A DNA stretch of 46,535 nucleotides from SIG607 sp045648445 (GCA_045648445.1 JAZRNY010000005.1:1-46535); one strand, 5' to 3'; shown: positions 1 to 8,494, counted from the first letter of the stretch. The notes: generated by a model not told the origin, from the letters alone. Translations and numbers: made by a program.

Positions 1-33
1 TCATTTCTACAATCATGAAAGAATACAGATAAA

Positions 34-69
34 AACAAAACTGACTCCGCTTGAAAAACGAAGTCAGTA
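34..69 (-). terminator. Rho-independent terminator of serS
   Basis: Read on the minus strand, a hairpin with ACTGACT/AGTCAGT arms plus an inner CG pair is followed by TTTTGTTTTT. It lies about 100 bases past the serS stop, so it would end the serS transcript. Confidence 0.7.
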
Positions 70-90
70 TGTCGCTTAAAATTCAATACG

Positions 91-140
91 CACTACCATA
101 GTGTGCCTTTTTATGCTGTCTGCACAAATTGGGGCAGTTC
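91..140 (-). repeat. 50-bp dispersed repeat, copy A (IS-end-like)
   Basis: Read on the minus strand, this stretch matches 37779-37827 with about six mismatches over 47 bases. It starts GAACTGCCCCAA and ends CACTATGGTAGT. The ACTGCCCCAA start resembles the terminal repeats of IS3/IS150-family elements, but no transposase is nearby. It sits between the serS stop and its terminator. It could be an IS-end remnant, a small non-autonomous element or a shared structural motif. Confidence 0.55.
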
Positions 141-167
141 ACCTTTCGGAGTGTGCCTTTAAAATTT

Positions 168-1460
168 TTAATAGGTGATCAATTCTTTTCCGCCCATATA
201 AGGTCTTAAAGCCTCGGGAATTTTAACGGAATACATTTCTCCGTCGAAGCAGAGGTTATTTTCAAGGAATGCAATAAGCATTCTGGGAGGAGCAACAACG
301 GTATTATTAAGGGTGTGAGCAAGATACTTACTTCCGTCTTCGCCCTTAACTTTAATACCAAGTCTTCTTGCCTGAGCATCGCCAAGGTTAGAGCAGGAGC
401 AAACCTCGAAATATTTCTTCTGCTTGGGTGACCAGGCTTCAACATCATAGGACTTAACCTTAAGGTCGGCAAGGTCGCCTGAGCAACATTCAAGTGTACG
501 AACGGGAATATCAAGGCTTCTGAAAAGTTCAACGGAATAACTCCACATTTTATTAAACCAATCCATACTTTCTTCAGGCTTACAAATAACTATCATTTCC
601 TGCTTTTCAAACTGGTGAATTCTATATATACCGCGTTCTTCTATACCGTGAGCGCCCTTTTCTTTTCTGAAACAGGGAGAATAACTTGTAAGTGTTAAAG
701 GAAGTTTTGCTTCATCGGTAATGGTATCAATAAATTTACCTATCATAGAATGTTCGCTTGTACCGATAAGATAAAGGTCTTCGCCCTCTATTTTATACAT
801 CATAGCGTCCATTTCTTCAAAACTCATAACGCCCGTTACAACGCTTGAACGAATCATAAAAGGAGGAATACAGTAGGTAAATCCTTTATCAATCATAAAG
901 TCCCTTGCATAGGCAGTAACTGCGCTGTGAAGACGGGCAATATCGCCCATAAGGTAATAAAAACCTTCGCCTGCAACTTTACCTGCAGCCTCTTTATCAA
1001 TACCGTCAAACAGCGCCATAATATCGGTGTGATAAGGAATTTCAAAATCAACCTCGGTCTTTTCACCGTACTGCTTAACCTCAACGTTTTCGCTGTCGTC
1101 TTTACCAATCGGAACACTATCGTCGATAATGTTGGGGATTTTCATCATATTTTCTTTTAAAGCGGCGGCAAGTTCGTTTTCCTTTGCCTCGAGTTCGGCC
1201 AGTTCCTTTGCCTGAGCGGTAACGATAGCCTTCTTTTCTTCAGCCTCTTCACGTTTGCCCTGACCCATTAAGGCGCCGATTTCTTTACTTACCTTATTAC
1301 GAAGGGCTCTGAGTTCGTTAGCGCGGCTATTGGTAGCGCGTTTTTCCTCATCAAGTCTTAAAACCTCGTCAACAAGAGGAAGTTTATGTTCCTTAAATTT
1401 CTTTTTTATATTTTCTTTAACAAGTTCGGGGTTTTCTCTTATAAATTTTATATCAAGCAT
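168..1460 (-). CDS. serS: Seryl-tRNA synthetase
   Basis: Charges tRNA-Ser with serine in the cytoplasm (class II synthetase). The 430-residue length is normal for SerS. The N-terminal third is a long charged helical hairpin, the tRNA-binding arm. The catalytic part carries the class II motif 2 region (FRKEKGAHG...RIHQFEKQE) and a motif 3-like segment near the C-terminus. I chose the ATG at 1460, giving MLDIKF, because GAGGAGG lies eight bases before it and a sigma-A promoter lies just upstream; longer in-frame readings would run through that promoter. The gene stands alone, and no T-box was seen in its short leader. Confidence 0.97.
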   Translation of the reverse strand: MLDIKFIRENPELVKENIKKKFKEHKLPLVDEVLRLDEEKRATNSRANELRALRNKVSKEIGALMGQGKREEAEEKKAIVTAQAKELAELEAKENELAAALKENMMKIPNIIDDSVPIGKDDSENVEVKQYGEKTEVDFEIPYHTDIMALFDGIDKEAAGKVAGEGFYYLMGDIARLHSAVTAYARDFMIDKGFTYCIPPFMIRSSVVTGVMSFEEMDAMMYKIEGEDLYLIGTSEHSMIGKFIDTITDEAKLPLTLTSYSPCFRKEKGAHGIEERGIYRIHQFEKQEMIVICKPEESMDWFNKMWSYSVELFRSLDIPVRTLECCSGDLADLKVKSYDVEAWSPKQKKYFEVCSCSNLGDAQARRLGIKVKGEDGSKYLAHTLNNTVVAPPRMLIAFLENNLCFDGEMYSVKIPEALRPYMGGKELITY

Positions 1461-1494
1461 TTTAATCCTCCTCAAAAGATCCTGAACATTAATT

Positions 1495-1523
1495 AATATA
1501 TCACACCGTGTTGATATTATCAA
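1495..1523 (-). promoter_or_regulatory. sigma-A promoter of serS
   Basis: On the minus strand: TTGATA, 17 bases, TATATT. It partly precedes the end of the lipoprotein gene and gives a leader of only about 30 bases before the serS ATG. Confidence 0.6.
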
Positions 1524-1531
1524 GTAAAAAC

Positions 1532-1915
1532 TCACTTATTAAGGGCAGCATTTACACTTTTTTCGTTACCAAAAACAAGTATATATCCCGAAAGGTCAAC
1601 ACTTTGTCCTTTTTCAAGAGATTCCTTAACAAGTTTATACATAATAGTAAGGTCGCTTTTATCTTGAAATTCAATAACTGTAACCGATGCGTATTCGGCT
1701 TCATTCACTCCGTAAAAACCTTTTACAATACTACCGTTTCCACCGTAAACGTAATTTAGTTCGTTATTTTTTTCGATTAATTCTTCTTCGGTAAACTCTA
1801 TTATTTCATAATCGCGCTTTTCAAGATTTGATTTTATTCCGTCGATAGAATAAGCGCAAGAACATAAAGTAAAACATAAAACCAATACTGTAATAATAAG
1901 TAATATTTTTTTCAT
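1532..1915 (-). CDS. Small predicted lipoprotein of unknown function
   Basis: 127 residues. The N-terminus has a charged start (MKK), a hydrophobic stretch and a lipobox (LCSC followed by A), so the mature protein is expected to be lipid-anchored at the outer face of the membrane from Cys19 or Cys20. The rest is acidic and soluble, with no recognised domain; the spacing of hydrophobic residues suggests a small alpha/beta fold. It is transcribed from its own sigma-A promoter, divergent from rex, and its stop lies just before the serS promoter. I do not recognise a family. Confidence 0.75.
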   Translation of the reverse strand: MKKILLIITVLVLCFTLCSCAYSIDGIKSNLEKRDYEIIEFTEEELIEKNNELNYVYGGNGSIVKGFYGVNEAEYASVTVIEFQDKSDLTIMYKLVKESLEKGQSVDLSGYILVFGNEKSVNAALNK

Positions 1916-1943
1916 AAAAGCACTTCCTATTTAATTTTTTTAC

Positions 1944-1972
1944 ATTATACTATTGCAAAAAGATTTTGTCAA
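1944..1972 (-). promoter_or_regulatory. sigma-A promoter of the lipoprotein gene
   Basis: On the minus strand: TTGACA, 17 bases, TATAAT. Its -35 box is one arm of an inverted repeat whose other arm is the -35 box of the rex promoter. Confidence 0.7.
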
Positions 1973-1986
1973 TTATGTTGACAAAA
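1964..1986. promoter_or_regulatory. Inverted repeat between divergent promoters, possible Rex operator
   Basis: TTTTGTCAA, five bases, TTGACAAAA: a perfect 9-bp inverted repeat. Each arm holds the -35 box of one of the two divergent promoters (lipoprotein and rex). It resembles Rex sites (TTGTTAA, four bases, TTAACAA), but the spacer is one base longer. It may be an autoregulatory site or simply two back-to-back TTGACA boxes. Confidence 0.45.
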
Positions 1987-2006
1987 CGAAAAAAATGTTA
2001 CATAAT
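1978..2006 (+). promoter_or_regulatory. sigma-A promoter of rex
   Basis: TTGACA, 17 bases, CATAAT, followed after about 30 bases by the rex ribosome site TGGAGG. Confidence 0.65.
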
Positions 2007-2037
2007 AAAGAGTAATTTGTTTAATGGAGGTATCAAT

Positions 2038-2673
2038 ATGGCATACCGTTCAATTTCCCCTTCGGTAATTAGACGTCTTCCAAGATATTATAGATTTTTA
2101 GAAGATTTAAAAGCATCGGGCATCACTCGTATTTCCTCTTCTGAACTTTCCAAAAAAATGGGACTTACTGCAAGTCAAATTCGTCAGGACCTTAACTGTT
2201 TCGGCGGTTTCGGTCAGCAAGGTTACGGTTATAACGTAAGTTTGTTATCGGGCGAAATTGCAAAAATTTTAGGACTGGACAAACCGCAAAAACTTATAAT
2301 TATAGGTATCGGTAATTTAGGAAGAGCGATTGCTACCCATATTCGTTTTGATAACAAAGGTTATGAACTTATAGGTCTTTTTGACCAAAAGGAATCTATC
2401 ATCGGACAGGTTGTTCACAATCTACCCGTTCGCAGTATGGAAACACTTGACGAATTCTGCAAAGAAAACCATCCTACTGCAGCAGTTTTATGTATTCCTA
2501 AAGAATCGGCAGAGGCTATTTCATATAAACTCGTAAAACTCGGAATAAAGGGCTTTTTGAACTTTAGCCATTACGATTTAGGACTTGCTTATCCGGACAT
2601 TTCGGTAGAAAACGTTCACTTTGGCGACAAACTCATGGTTCTTTCCTACAAAATGAATAATAACGAAAACTAA
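2038..2673 (+). CDS. rex: Redox-sensing transcriptional repressor Rex
   Basis: Homodimeric repressor that senses the NADH/NAD+ ratio and controls fermentation and energy genes in Gram-positive bacteria. At 211 residues it has the usual family length. The N-terminal winged helix runs from about residue 1 to 80 (RLPRYYRFLEDLK, then SSELSKKMGLTASQIRQDL). The Rossmann domain follows with the dinucleotide-binding GIGNLGRAI. The ATG at 2038 is supported by GGAGG eight bases before it; the longer reading starts inside the operator and promoter. DUF421 and DUF4363 genes follow 25 bases downstream and may be cotranscribed. Confidence 0.96.
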   Translation: MAYRSISPSVIRRLPRYYRFLEDLKASGITRISSSELSKKMGLTASQIRQDLNCFGGFGQQGYGYNVSLLSGEIAKILGLDKPQKLIIIGIGNLGRAIATHIRFDNKGYELIGLFDQKESIIGQVVHNLPVRSMETLDEFCKENHPTAAVLCIPKESAEAISYKLVKLGIKGFLNFSHYDLGLAYPDISVENVHFGDKLMVLSYKMNNNEN

Positions 2674-2698
2674 CGCACATAATAACTACGGTGATTGA

Positions 2699-3373
2699 AT
2701 GATTATTACTATTATTCGTACCGTAGTTGTTTATTTTTTTGTAACGCTCGGAATACGTCTTATGGGCAAACGTCAAATAGGTGATATGCAGCCTAACGAA
2801 CTTGCCGTAACACTTTTAATTTCAGAAATCGCCGCCATACCGCTTCAGGACAATTCACAGCCTGTTCTAAACGGAATTGTGGCGATTTTTATGTTGGTTA
2901 TAATAGAAATTTTCATTTCGGTTATAACAATGAAATCCATAAAATTCAGAAAACTTATGAGTGGAAATTCCGCCATAGTTATCAAAAACGGCGTTATAGA
3001 CCAAAAAGCAATGAAAAAGGTCAGATTGACAATTATAGACCTTATTGAACTTCTTCGCGGTCAGGGTGTTTTTCAAATAGAAAACGTTGCTTACGCCGTG
3101 CTTGAAGTAAACGGTTCACTAAGCGTTTTGCAAAAAAGCCAATATCTGCCTGCAGAAAAGCAAGACGTTAAAGATAAAGGAATCAAAAAATCTACCTTCC
3201 CCTTACCTGTAATCAGCGACGGCAAAATAATCTCCGACGCGCTTAATTCTTTAGGCAGCAATGAAACCGAAATAAAACGAAGAATAAGTCCGGCAACAAT
3301 CGACGACGTTTTTCTTTTAACCTTAGACGGTGACGGTAAAATGAACGTAATAATGAAGGAGAAAAAAAGATGA
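2699..3373 (+). CDS. DUF421 (YetF-like) membrane protein
   Basis: 224 residues. Hydrophobic helices occupy roughly residues 1-85 (VVVYFFVTLGIRLMGKRQIG, AVTLLISEIAA, VAIFMLVIIEIFISVI), followed by a soluble alpha/beta part. The GKRQIG...P-N-ELAVTLLISE segment is the hallmark of the YetF/DUF421 family, whose biochemical role is not settled; in spore formers related proteins occur in sporulation gene sets. GGTGA before the ATG is a weak ribosome site. The stop overlaps the start of the DUF4363 gene by four bases (ATGA), a pairing common in Clostridia that suggests a shared complex. Confidence 0.88.
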   Translation: MIITIIRTVVVYFFVTLGIRLMGKRQIGDMQPNELAVTLLISEIAAIPLQDNSQPVLNGIVAIFMLVIIEIFISVITMKSIKFRKLMSGNSAIVIKNGVIDQKAMKKVRLTIIDLIELLRGQGVFQIENVAYAVLEVNGSLSVLQKSQYLPAEKQDVKDKGIKKSTFPLPVISDGKIISDALNSLGSNETEIKRRISPATIDDVFLLTLDGDGKMNVIMKEKKR

Positions 3374-3732
3374 AAAGACTTGCAGCGGCCATAATTCTTC
3401 TTTTGGTAGTTACCGTTCTTGCCGTATGTGGTTCATTAATAGTAGGCAGATGTCATAACCTGTTATTCAGCGATTTGGACAGATACTATCAAAACAAAGA
3501 AAGCATCGAACCGCTTTATACCCTAAAAAAAGACTGGGATAAAGCACAGCCGATGCTGATGTTTTTTACTAATCACCAAACTGTAAACGATATTGATATA
3601 ACCATAAACCGACTTTTAAAGTACGAAGAAAACGGTCAAAAAGACGAAGTAAATACACAAATAGCCGAACTAAAAGCCCGGCTAAATCATTTAAAAAACA
3701 GTGAAAGTTTTAGTTTTGAGACTATCTTTTAA
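3370..3732 (+). CDS. DUF4363 family protein
   Basis: 120 residues: one N-terminal membrane helix or uncleaved signal (ILLLVVTVLAVCGSLIVG), then an acidic helical extracellular part with KDWDKAQPMLMFFTNHQTVNDI typical of DUF4363. It is translationally coupled to the DUF421 gene by an ATGA overlap. Function is unknown; the fixed association suggests it works with the DUF421 protein at the membrane. Its last four bases overlap the tail of the convergent DUF436 gene. Confidence 0.82.
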   Translation: MKRLAAAIILLLVVTVLAVCGSLIVGRCHNLLFSDLDRYYQNKESIEPLYTLKKDWDKAQPMLMFFTNHQTVNDIDITINRLLKYEENGQKDEVNTQIAELKARLNHLKNSESFSFETIF

Positions 3733-4274
3733 AGTAAGTCTTCGTTATATATAGCCCTTACACCGCCAATAAACTTAGGACGGCTTCTTGCGGCAAGAAC
3801 TGTGGCGTTTCCGATTTTGTTATTGTTAAGACGAACGGGAACAGCCACTTTTTTTATGTGCATACCTATCATGGTAAATCCTATATCAAGACCTGCATCG
3901 GCGCTTATTTCTTCAAGTGCTACAGGATCATTAAACATTTTATAAGCGCTTGTTGCAAAACTGCCTCCCGCCTTAGGCTGAGGTACCACGTTTACCACTT
4001 CACCGTTCTTTACGGCATCCCTTTCGGTAATAATTGCGCGATTTAAATGTTCGCAACACTGCGCAGCAACAAACACGCCTTTTTCCTTAGCGGCAATATA
4101 TATACCTTCAAATATTTTTTCTGCAGCCTCGGGCGAAGAATCGGTTCCTATTTTACTGCCCAAAGTTTCACTTGTTGAACATCCTACAATAAGAACGTTT
4201 CCCTCTTTTAACTTTGCTTTTTCTATTATTTCCTTAGCCGCATTATAACTTTGCTCTTTAAAACTTTCAAACAC
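3729..4274 (-). CDS. DUF436 / TIGR01440 (YwlG-like) protein
   Basis: About 181 residues, close to Bacillus YwlG. VLIVGCSTSETLG near the N-terminus, AAQCCEHLNRAI in the middle and GFTMIGMHIKKVAVPVR toward the end are characteristic of this conserved family of unknown function. I start at the GTG at 4274 because CGGAGG lies nine bases before it and the first residues then match family length. The upstream GTG at 4304 lacks a ribosome site and falls inside the promoter spacer. Single gene, tail to tail with the DUF4363 gene. Confidence 0.9.
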   Translation of the reverse strand: MFESFKEQSYNAAKEIIEKAKLKEGNVLIVGCSTSETLGSKIGTDSSPEAAEKIFEGIYIAAKEKGVFVAAQCCEHLNRAIITERDAVKNGEVVNVVPQPKAGGSFATSAYKMFNDPVALEEISADAGLDIGFTMIGMHIKKVAVPVRLNNNKIGNATVLAARSRPKFIGGVRAIYNEDLL

Positions 4275-4294
4275 GTTTACCGCCTCCGAAGTTG

Positions 4295-4323
4295 AGTATA
4301 ACACATTTTTTCAACTTTTTCAA
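4295..4323 (-). promoter_or_regulatory. sigma-A promoter of the DUF436 gene
   Basis: On the minus strand: TTGAAA, 17 bases, TATACT. It rules out a translation start at 4304. Confidence 0.6.
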
Positions 4324-4340
4324 TTTTTTTAACAAAAAGG

Positions 4341-4369
4341 TTGATTTTTATTTTAATATATGTTAATAT
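4341..4369 (+). promoter_or_regulatory. sigma-A promoter of the pheST T-box leader
   Basis: TTGATT, 17 bases, TAATAT, placing the transcript start near 4376, just before the T-box stem I region. Confidence 0.55.
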
Positions 4370-4375
4370 TTTTAA

Positions 4376-4629
4376 GATAATAAACGCGATGACAAAGGAA
4401 AGTACGTAAAGTCAAACTTTTTTCAGAGACTGTATCTATGGCTGAAAGATACGGAAAGTTTTTTTACCGAAGTTCCCTTTTGAGTGGCAACGCCGAAATA
4501 AAAGTAAGTGTTGACGGACAGGAAACCGTTATATTTCCAAAGAGTGTTTGCTCTGGCAAAAATCTGGGTGGTACCGCGGAGAATCTTCGTCTTCGTCCCT
4601 TTTTATAGGGACGGGGACTATTTTTTTAT
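4376..4629 (+). promoter_or_regulatory. T-box riboswitch controlling pheS-pheT
   Basis: A leader of about 250 bases that reads the charging state of tRNA-Phe. The T-box sequence GGGTGGTACCGCGG is at 4566-4579. A GAGTGGCAACGCC segment at 4482-4494 follows stem I. A TTC at 4473-4475 lies where the specifier codon is expected and fits phenylalanine. The terminator hairpin is 4589-4618 (GTCTTCGTCCC pairing with GGGACGGGGAC, two G-U pairs) with a T run to 4628. The T-box bases would pair with the preceding strand to form the antiterminator when uncharged tRNA binds. The specifier assignment is inferred from position. Confidence 0.92.
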
Positions 4630-4643
4630 TCGGAGGAAAAGAA

Positions 4644-5663
4644 ATGAAAGAAAAACTAGAAGTTTTAAAAGAACAAGCCCTTTCGGCTATTAACTCAGCC
4701 GAAGACAGTGCTGCTCTTGAAGAAATCAGAATTAAATACTTAGGTAAAAAAGGCGAACTTACCGCTATTTTAAAAATGATGGGCAGTCTTTCTGCCGAAG
4801 AACGCCCCGTAGTGGGACAAATAGCCAACGTTGTCAGAGGCGATATTGACGCTGCCCTTACTGAAAAAAGCGCAATTTTGGCAAAAGAAGCACAGGACAA
4901 AAAACTTAACGAAGAAGCAGTTGACGTTACTATGCCCTCTAAAAAGGCTAAAATCGGCGGTCTTCACCCCTTAAACAAGGTGCTTGATGATATGCTCGAC
5001 ATTTTTCAGTCTATGGGATTTGACGTTGTTGACGGTCCGGAAGTTGAAACTGACCATTACTGCTTTGAACAGTTAAACGTACCTGCCGACCACCCTGCCC
5101 GTGATATGCAGGATACCTTTTATCTTACCGACAGTTTGCTTTTAAGAACTCAAACTTCTGCCGCTCAGGCACGTACAATGGAAAAAACTCAGCCACCTAT
5201 CCGTATGGTTTGTCCAGGCCGTGTTTTCCGCGCCGACGAGGTTGACGCTACCCACTCCCCCGTTTTCCATCAGATCGAGGGTCTTGTAGTAGACAAAGGC
5301 ATTACTATGTGCGACCTTAAAGGTGTTCTTGAACAGTTTGCCCACGAAATATACGGAAAAGAAACCAAGGTTAAATTCCGTCCTTCTTTCTTCCCCTTTA
5401 CCGAACCCAGTGTTGAGGTTGACGTTACCTGTTCCGAATGTGGCGGAAAAGGCTGTCGCGTTTGCAAAGGTGCAGGTTGGATAGAAATTTTGGGCGCAGG
5501 TATGGTTCATCCCAACGTTCTTAAAAACTGTGGAATTGACCCTGAAGAATATACCGGTTTTGCTTTTGGTATCGGTCTTGACCGTCTTACTACAACAAGA
5601 TACAAAATAAGCGACATTCGTCTGCTTTTCGAAAACGACAAGCGTTTTCTTGACCAGTTTTAA
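4644..5663 (+). CDS. pheS: Phenylalanyl-tRNA synthetase alpha subunit
   Basis: Catalytic subunit of the alpha2-beta2 enzyme that charges tRNA-Phe. It has 339 residues, the normal length. The first 90 residues are the helical coiled-coil arm; the class II core follows (HPLNKVLDDMLDIFQSMGF, VFRADEVDATHSPVFHQIEG, TEPSVEVDVTCSECGG, FGIGLDRL). The four-cysteine insertion CSECGGKGCRVC is common in Gram-positive PheS. The ATG at 4644 follows CGGAGG; a longer reading would start inside the T-box. pheT follows after 18 bases. Confidence 0.97.
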   Translation: MKEKLEVLKEQALSAINSAEDSAALEEIRIKYLGKKGELTAILKMMGSLSAEERPVVGQIANVVRGDIDAALTEKSAILAKEAQDKKLNEEAVDVTMPSKKAKIGGLHPLNKVLDDMLDIFQSMGFDVVDGPEVETDHYCFEQLNVPADHPARDMQDTFYLTDSLLLRTQTSAAQARTMEKTQPPIRMVCPGRVFRADEVDATHSPVFHQIEGLVVDKGITMCDLKGVLEQFAHEIYGKETKVKFRPSFFPFTEPSVEVDVTCSECGGKGCRVCKGAGWIEILGAGMVHPNVLKNCGIDPEEYTGFAFGIGLDRLTTTRYKISDIRLLFENDKRFLDQF

Positions 5664-5681
5664 TGAAAGGAGTAAATAAAA

Positions 5682-8072
5682 ATGAAAATTGCACTTAACA
5701 CATTAAAATATTACGTTGATATAAACGTAAGCGTAGAAGAACTCTGCGACAAAATGGTAATGGCAGGTTTCGAGGTTGAATCTATCGAAAATCTGCGTGA
5801 TAAAATGAGCAACGTTGTTGCCGCAAAAATTGTTTCTATTGCTCCTCACGAAAACAGCGACCATCTTCAAATTTGCCAAATGAACGTTGGCGAAGATGAA
5901 CTTGTTCAAATAGTAACAGGCGCGCAAAACGTATTTGAAGGCGCTTTGGTTCCCGCCGCACTTCACGATTCTTATCTTCCTAACGGTATGCATATTACCA
6001 AAGGCAAACTTCGCGGTGTTGAATCACGTGGTATGCTTTGTTCCGGTGAAGAACTTTGTCTTACCGAAGCCGATTACGAGGGCGCAAGTGTCAACGGTAT
6101 TCTTATTTTGAAAGATGAATACAAACCGGGTACCGATATGCGTGACATTTTAGGTCTTAACGACTACGTTATCGACTTTAAAATCACTGCAAACCGTCCT
6201 GACTGTAACTCAATTATAGGGGTTGCAAAGGAAGTTAGCGTAGTATTAAATACCCCCTTTAAAATGCCCGATGCTACCTATAAAACCGTAGGCGGCGACA
6301 TTAACGACTACGTTAAAATCGACGTTGAAAACTACGACCTTTGCCCACGTTATATAGGCAGATACGTTAAAAATTTGCGTATAAAAGAATCTCCCGAATG
6401 GTTAAAACAGGTGCTTAAAACCTGCGGTATGCGTCCTATTAATAACATAGTTGACATTACCAACTTCGTTATGCTCGAAACAGGTCAGCCTATGCACGCC
6501 TTTAACTATAACGACCTTGCCGATAAACACATTATCGTAAGAAATGCTAAAGACGGCGAATCCATTCAAACTCTTGACGAAAAGGTTCATAACCTTACTC
6601 CCGAAATGCTTGTAATTGCCGATGGCGAAAAGCCATCTTGCCTTGCAGGTATTATGGGTGGTCTTGAAAGTGAAATTACCGATACCACCACCGATTTATT
6701 CCTTGAAGCCGCAAAATTCAAACGCGACAACGTAAGAAAAACCGGTCGTGCCCTTGGTATTCGTACCGAATCTTCCGGCAGATTTGAAAAAGGTATTGAT
6801 ATTAACAATACAGCCTTTGCTATGGATAGAGCATTAAACCTTATCTGCACCCTTGACGCAGGTGATATTGTTGACGGTGTTATCGACAAAAACCTTGGTC
6901 TTCCCGAAAACAGAATTTTAAATTGCACCACCGATTCCATAAACGCGCTTTTGGGTCTTAACATTAATGATAGCGATATGGTAAGAATTTTAAATGCCTT
7001 AGGACTTGAAACCACACTTGAGGGCAATCTTCTTACCGTTAGCGTACCTTCTATTCGTGACGATATTGAAGGAAGAGCAGATTTAGCCGAAGAAATTATG
7101 CGAATTTACGGCTACGACCATATCATAAGCACTCCTATGACAGGCGCAGTAAGACGTGGCAGAAAACTTCCCGAACGCATTAAGACTGATCTTATTAAAT
7201 CCGCTATGATTAGTATGGGCGCTAACGAAATCGCCACCTATTCATTTATTTCTTCAAAGGCGCTTGACAGTCTAAATCTTCCCGAAGACGACCAAAGAAG
7301 AACGGCTGTAAAACTTCTCAATCCCCTTGGTGATGAATACTCTACCATGCGTACTCAGTTACTTACCAGTATGCTTACCGTTCTTGCTACAAACTTTAAC
7401 AGAAAAATCGGCGAAGTAAGATTTTTTGAAATAAGCAAACGCTTTATACCTAAGAGTCTTCCTTTAGAGGATGCCCCTCTTGAAATTCCCACAATGAGTA
7501 TCGGTATGTACGGAAACGACGAAGATTTCTTCACACTTAAAGGTGTTGTTGAAGAGGTTATTGCGCTTTTCAAAAAGACTGCAAAATTTGAAAAAAGCAA
7601 CGAAGTATTTTTACATCCCGGTCGTCAGGCAAACGCGCTTATTGACGGAGAAAAAATTGCCGTACTTGGTGAAGTTCATCCCGACGTACTTAAAAATTAC
7701 GATATAGGTACCCGCGCTTACGTTGCAGAAATTCAGGTTGATAAACTTTTTGCTATCAATCCCGAAAAGACAATATACAAACCCCTTCCAAAGTTCCCTG
7801 CCGTTACCCGTGACTTTGCTTTCCTTTGTGACATTGATCTTCCCGTTGGCACTTTGCAAGACATTATGCGTGATGCCGCAGGTAAACTCTGCGAAGACGT
7901 AACGCTCTTCGACGTATACGTTGGTAATCAGATCCCCGAAGGTAAAAAGAGCGTTGCTTTCAGCGTAACATTACGTTCCCTTGAAGCAACACTCACCGAC
8001 GAGCAGATTGATTCCGCTGTTAAACGTATTTTAAAGAAACTTGAAGCAAACGGCGCAACTCTCAGAATGTAA
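5682..8072 (+). CDS. pheT: Phenylalanyl-tRNA synthetase beta subunit
   Basis: 796 residues, standard for PheT. In order: B1 domain, an EMAP-like tRNA-binding fold at about 40-150 (VVAAKIVSIAPHENSDHLQ), the B3/B4 domain with editing activity, the B5 domain, the catalytic-like core, and a C-terminal ferredoxin-fold anticodon-binding domain (YKPLPKFPAVTRDFAF to the end). AAAGGAG lies before the ATG. It is cotranscribed with pheS under the T-box and forms the heterotetramer with it. Confidence 0.97.
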   Translation: MKIALNTLKYYVDINVSVEELCDKMVMAGFEVESIENLRDKMSNVVAAKIVSIAPHENSDHLQICQMNVGEDELVQIVTGAQNVFEGALVPAALHDSYLPNGMHITKGKLRGVESRGMLCSGEELCLTEADYEGASVNGILILKDEYKPGTDMRDILGLNDYVIDFKITANRPDCNSIIGVAKEVSVVLNTPFKMPDATYKTVGGDINDYVKIDVENYDLCPRYIGRYVKNLRIKESPEWLKQVLKTCGMRPINNIVDITNFVMLETGQPMHAFNYNDLADKHIIVRNAKDGESIQTLDEKVHNLTPEMLVIADGEKPSCLAGIMGGLESEITDTTTDLFLEAAKFKRDNVRKTGRALGIRTESSGRFEKGIDINNTAFAMDRALNLICTLDAGDIVDGVIDKNLGLPENRILNCTTDSINALLGLNINDSDMVRILNALGLETTLEGNLLTVSVPSIRDDIEGRADLAEEIMRIYGYDHIISTPMTGAVRRGRKLPERIKTDLIKSAMISMGANEIATYSFISSKALDSLNLPEDDQRRTAVKLLNPLGDEYSTMRTQLLTSMLTVLATNFNRKIGEVRFFEISKRFIPKSLPLEDAPLEIPTMSIGMYGNDEDFFTLKGVVEEVIALFKKTAKFEKSNEVFLHPGRQANALIDGEKIAVLGEVHPDVLKNYDIGTRAYVAEIQVDKLFAINPEKTIYKPLPKFPAVTRDFAFLCDIDLPVGTLQDIMRDAAGKLCEDVTLFDVYVGNQIPEGKKSVAFSVTLRSLEATLTDEQIDSAVKRILKKLEANGATLRM

Positions 8073-8089
8073 ATTCACAAAAAATTTAC

Positions 8090-8118
8090 TTGTACTTTTT
8101 AAAAGAATAGTGTAATAT
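8090..8118 (+). promoter_or_regulatory. sigma-A promoter of ireB
   Basis: TTGTAC, 17 bases, TAATAT in the gap after pheT, giving ireB its own short transcript that ends at 8425. Confidence 0.6.
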
Positions 8119-8139
8119 ATTATCAAAGAGGTGTTAAAA

Positions 8140-8385
8140 ATGATTGATAAGACTATGGAATTTTCCCTTATAAATGAAGAGGAAATGGAAAACCGCAAAA
8201 TAATATTGCAGGTTTATGAAGCGCTTAAAGAAAAGGGTTATAATCCGATCAATCAGATAGTTGGGTACATTCTTTCGGAAGACCCGACATATATTACAAC
8301 GCACAATAACGCGCGTAATCTAATCAGAAAGATTGATAGAGACACCTTGCTTCAAAATCTTGTAAAATATTATATTGCCAATTAA
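8140..8385 (+). CDS. ireB: IreB family regulatory phosphoprotein
   Basis: 81 residues of the conserved UPF0297 family. The segment EALKEKGYNPINQIVGYILSEDPTYITTHNNARNLI is diagnostic. In Enterococcus the homologue is a substrate of the PASTA-type Ser/Thr kinase and affects cephalosporin resistance; that role here is inferred from the family. The ATG at 8140 is preceded by AAAGAGGTG. The usual downstream partners (ruvX and a DUF1292 gene) are absent, and the gene has its own promoter and terminator. Confidence 0.93.
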   Translation: MIDKTMEFSLINEEEMENRKIILQVYEALKEKGYNPINQIVGYILSEDPTYITTHNNARNLIRKIDRDTLLQNLVKYYIAN

Positions 8386-8389
8386 TTTT

Positions 8390-8426
8390 AAACTGCCATT
8401 CTAAACGGAATGGCAGTTTTTATTTT
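8390..8426 (+). terminator. Rho-independent terminator of ireB
   Basis: Hairpin AAACTGCCATTC / GGAATGGCAGTTT followed by TTTATTTT. Confidence 0.85.
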
Positions 8427-8434
8427 AAAATCAC

Positions 8435-8463
8435 TTGAACTTATAAACTTAATGTTGTATAAT
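8435..8463 (+). promoter_or_regulatory. sigma-A promoter of the yhaM-trmK-rqcH operon
   Basis: TTGAAC, 17 bases, TATAAT directly after the ireB terminator and about 30 bases before the next ATG. Confidence 0.7.
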
Positions 8464-8494
8464 ATAATAAATAATTTATAAGAGGAAAAAAACT

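Noticed and set aside
927..1160. Plus-strand and other-frame open frames inside serS, pheST, fba and the giant genes
   Set aside because: They are shadows of strongly supported genes on other frames with no ribosome sites or recognisable domains.
1458..1535. N-terminal extension of SerS to an upstream start at 1535
   Set aside because: It would run through the serS promoter; the ATG at 1460 with GAGGAGG gives the normal family N-terminus.
4275..4304. GTG start at 4304 for the DUF436 protein
   Set aside because: This codon lies in the promoter spacer and lacks a ribosome site; the GTG at 4274 behind GGAGG gives the family length.
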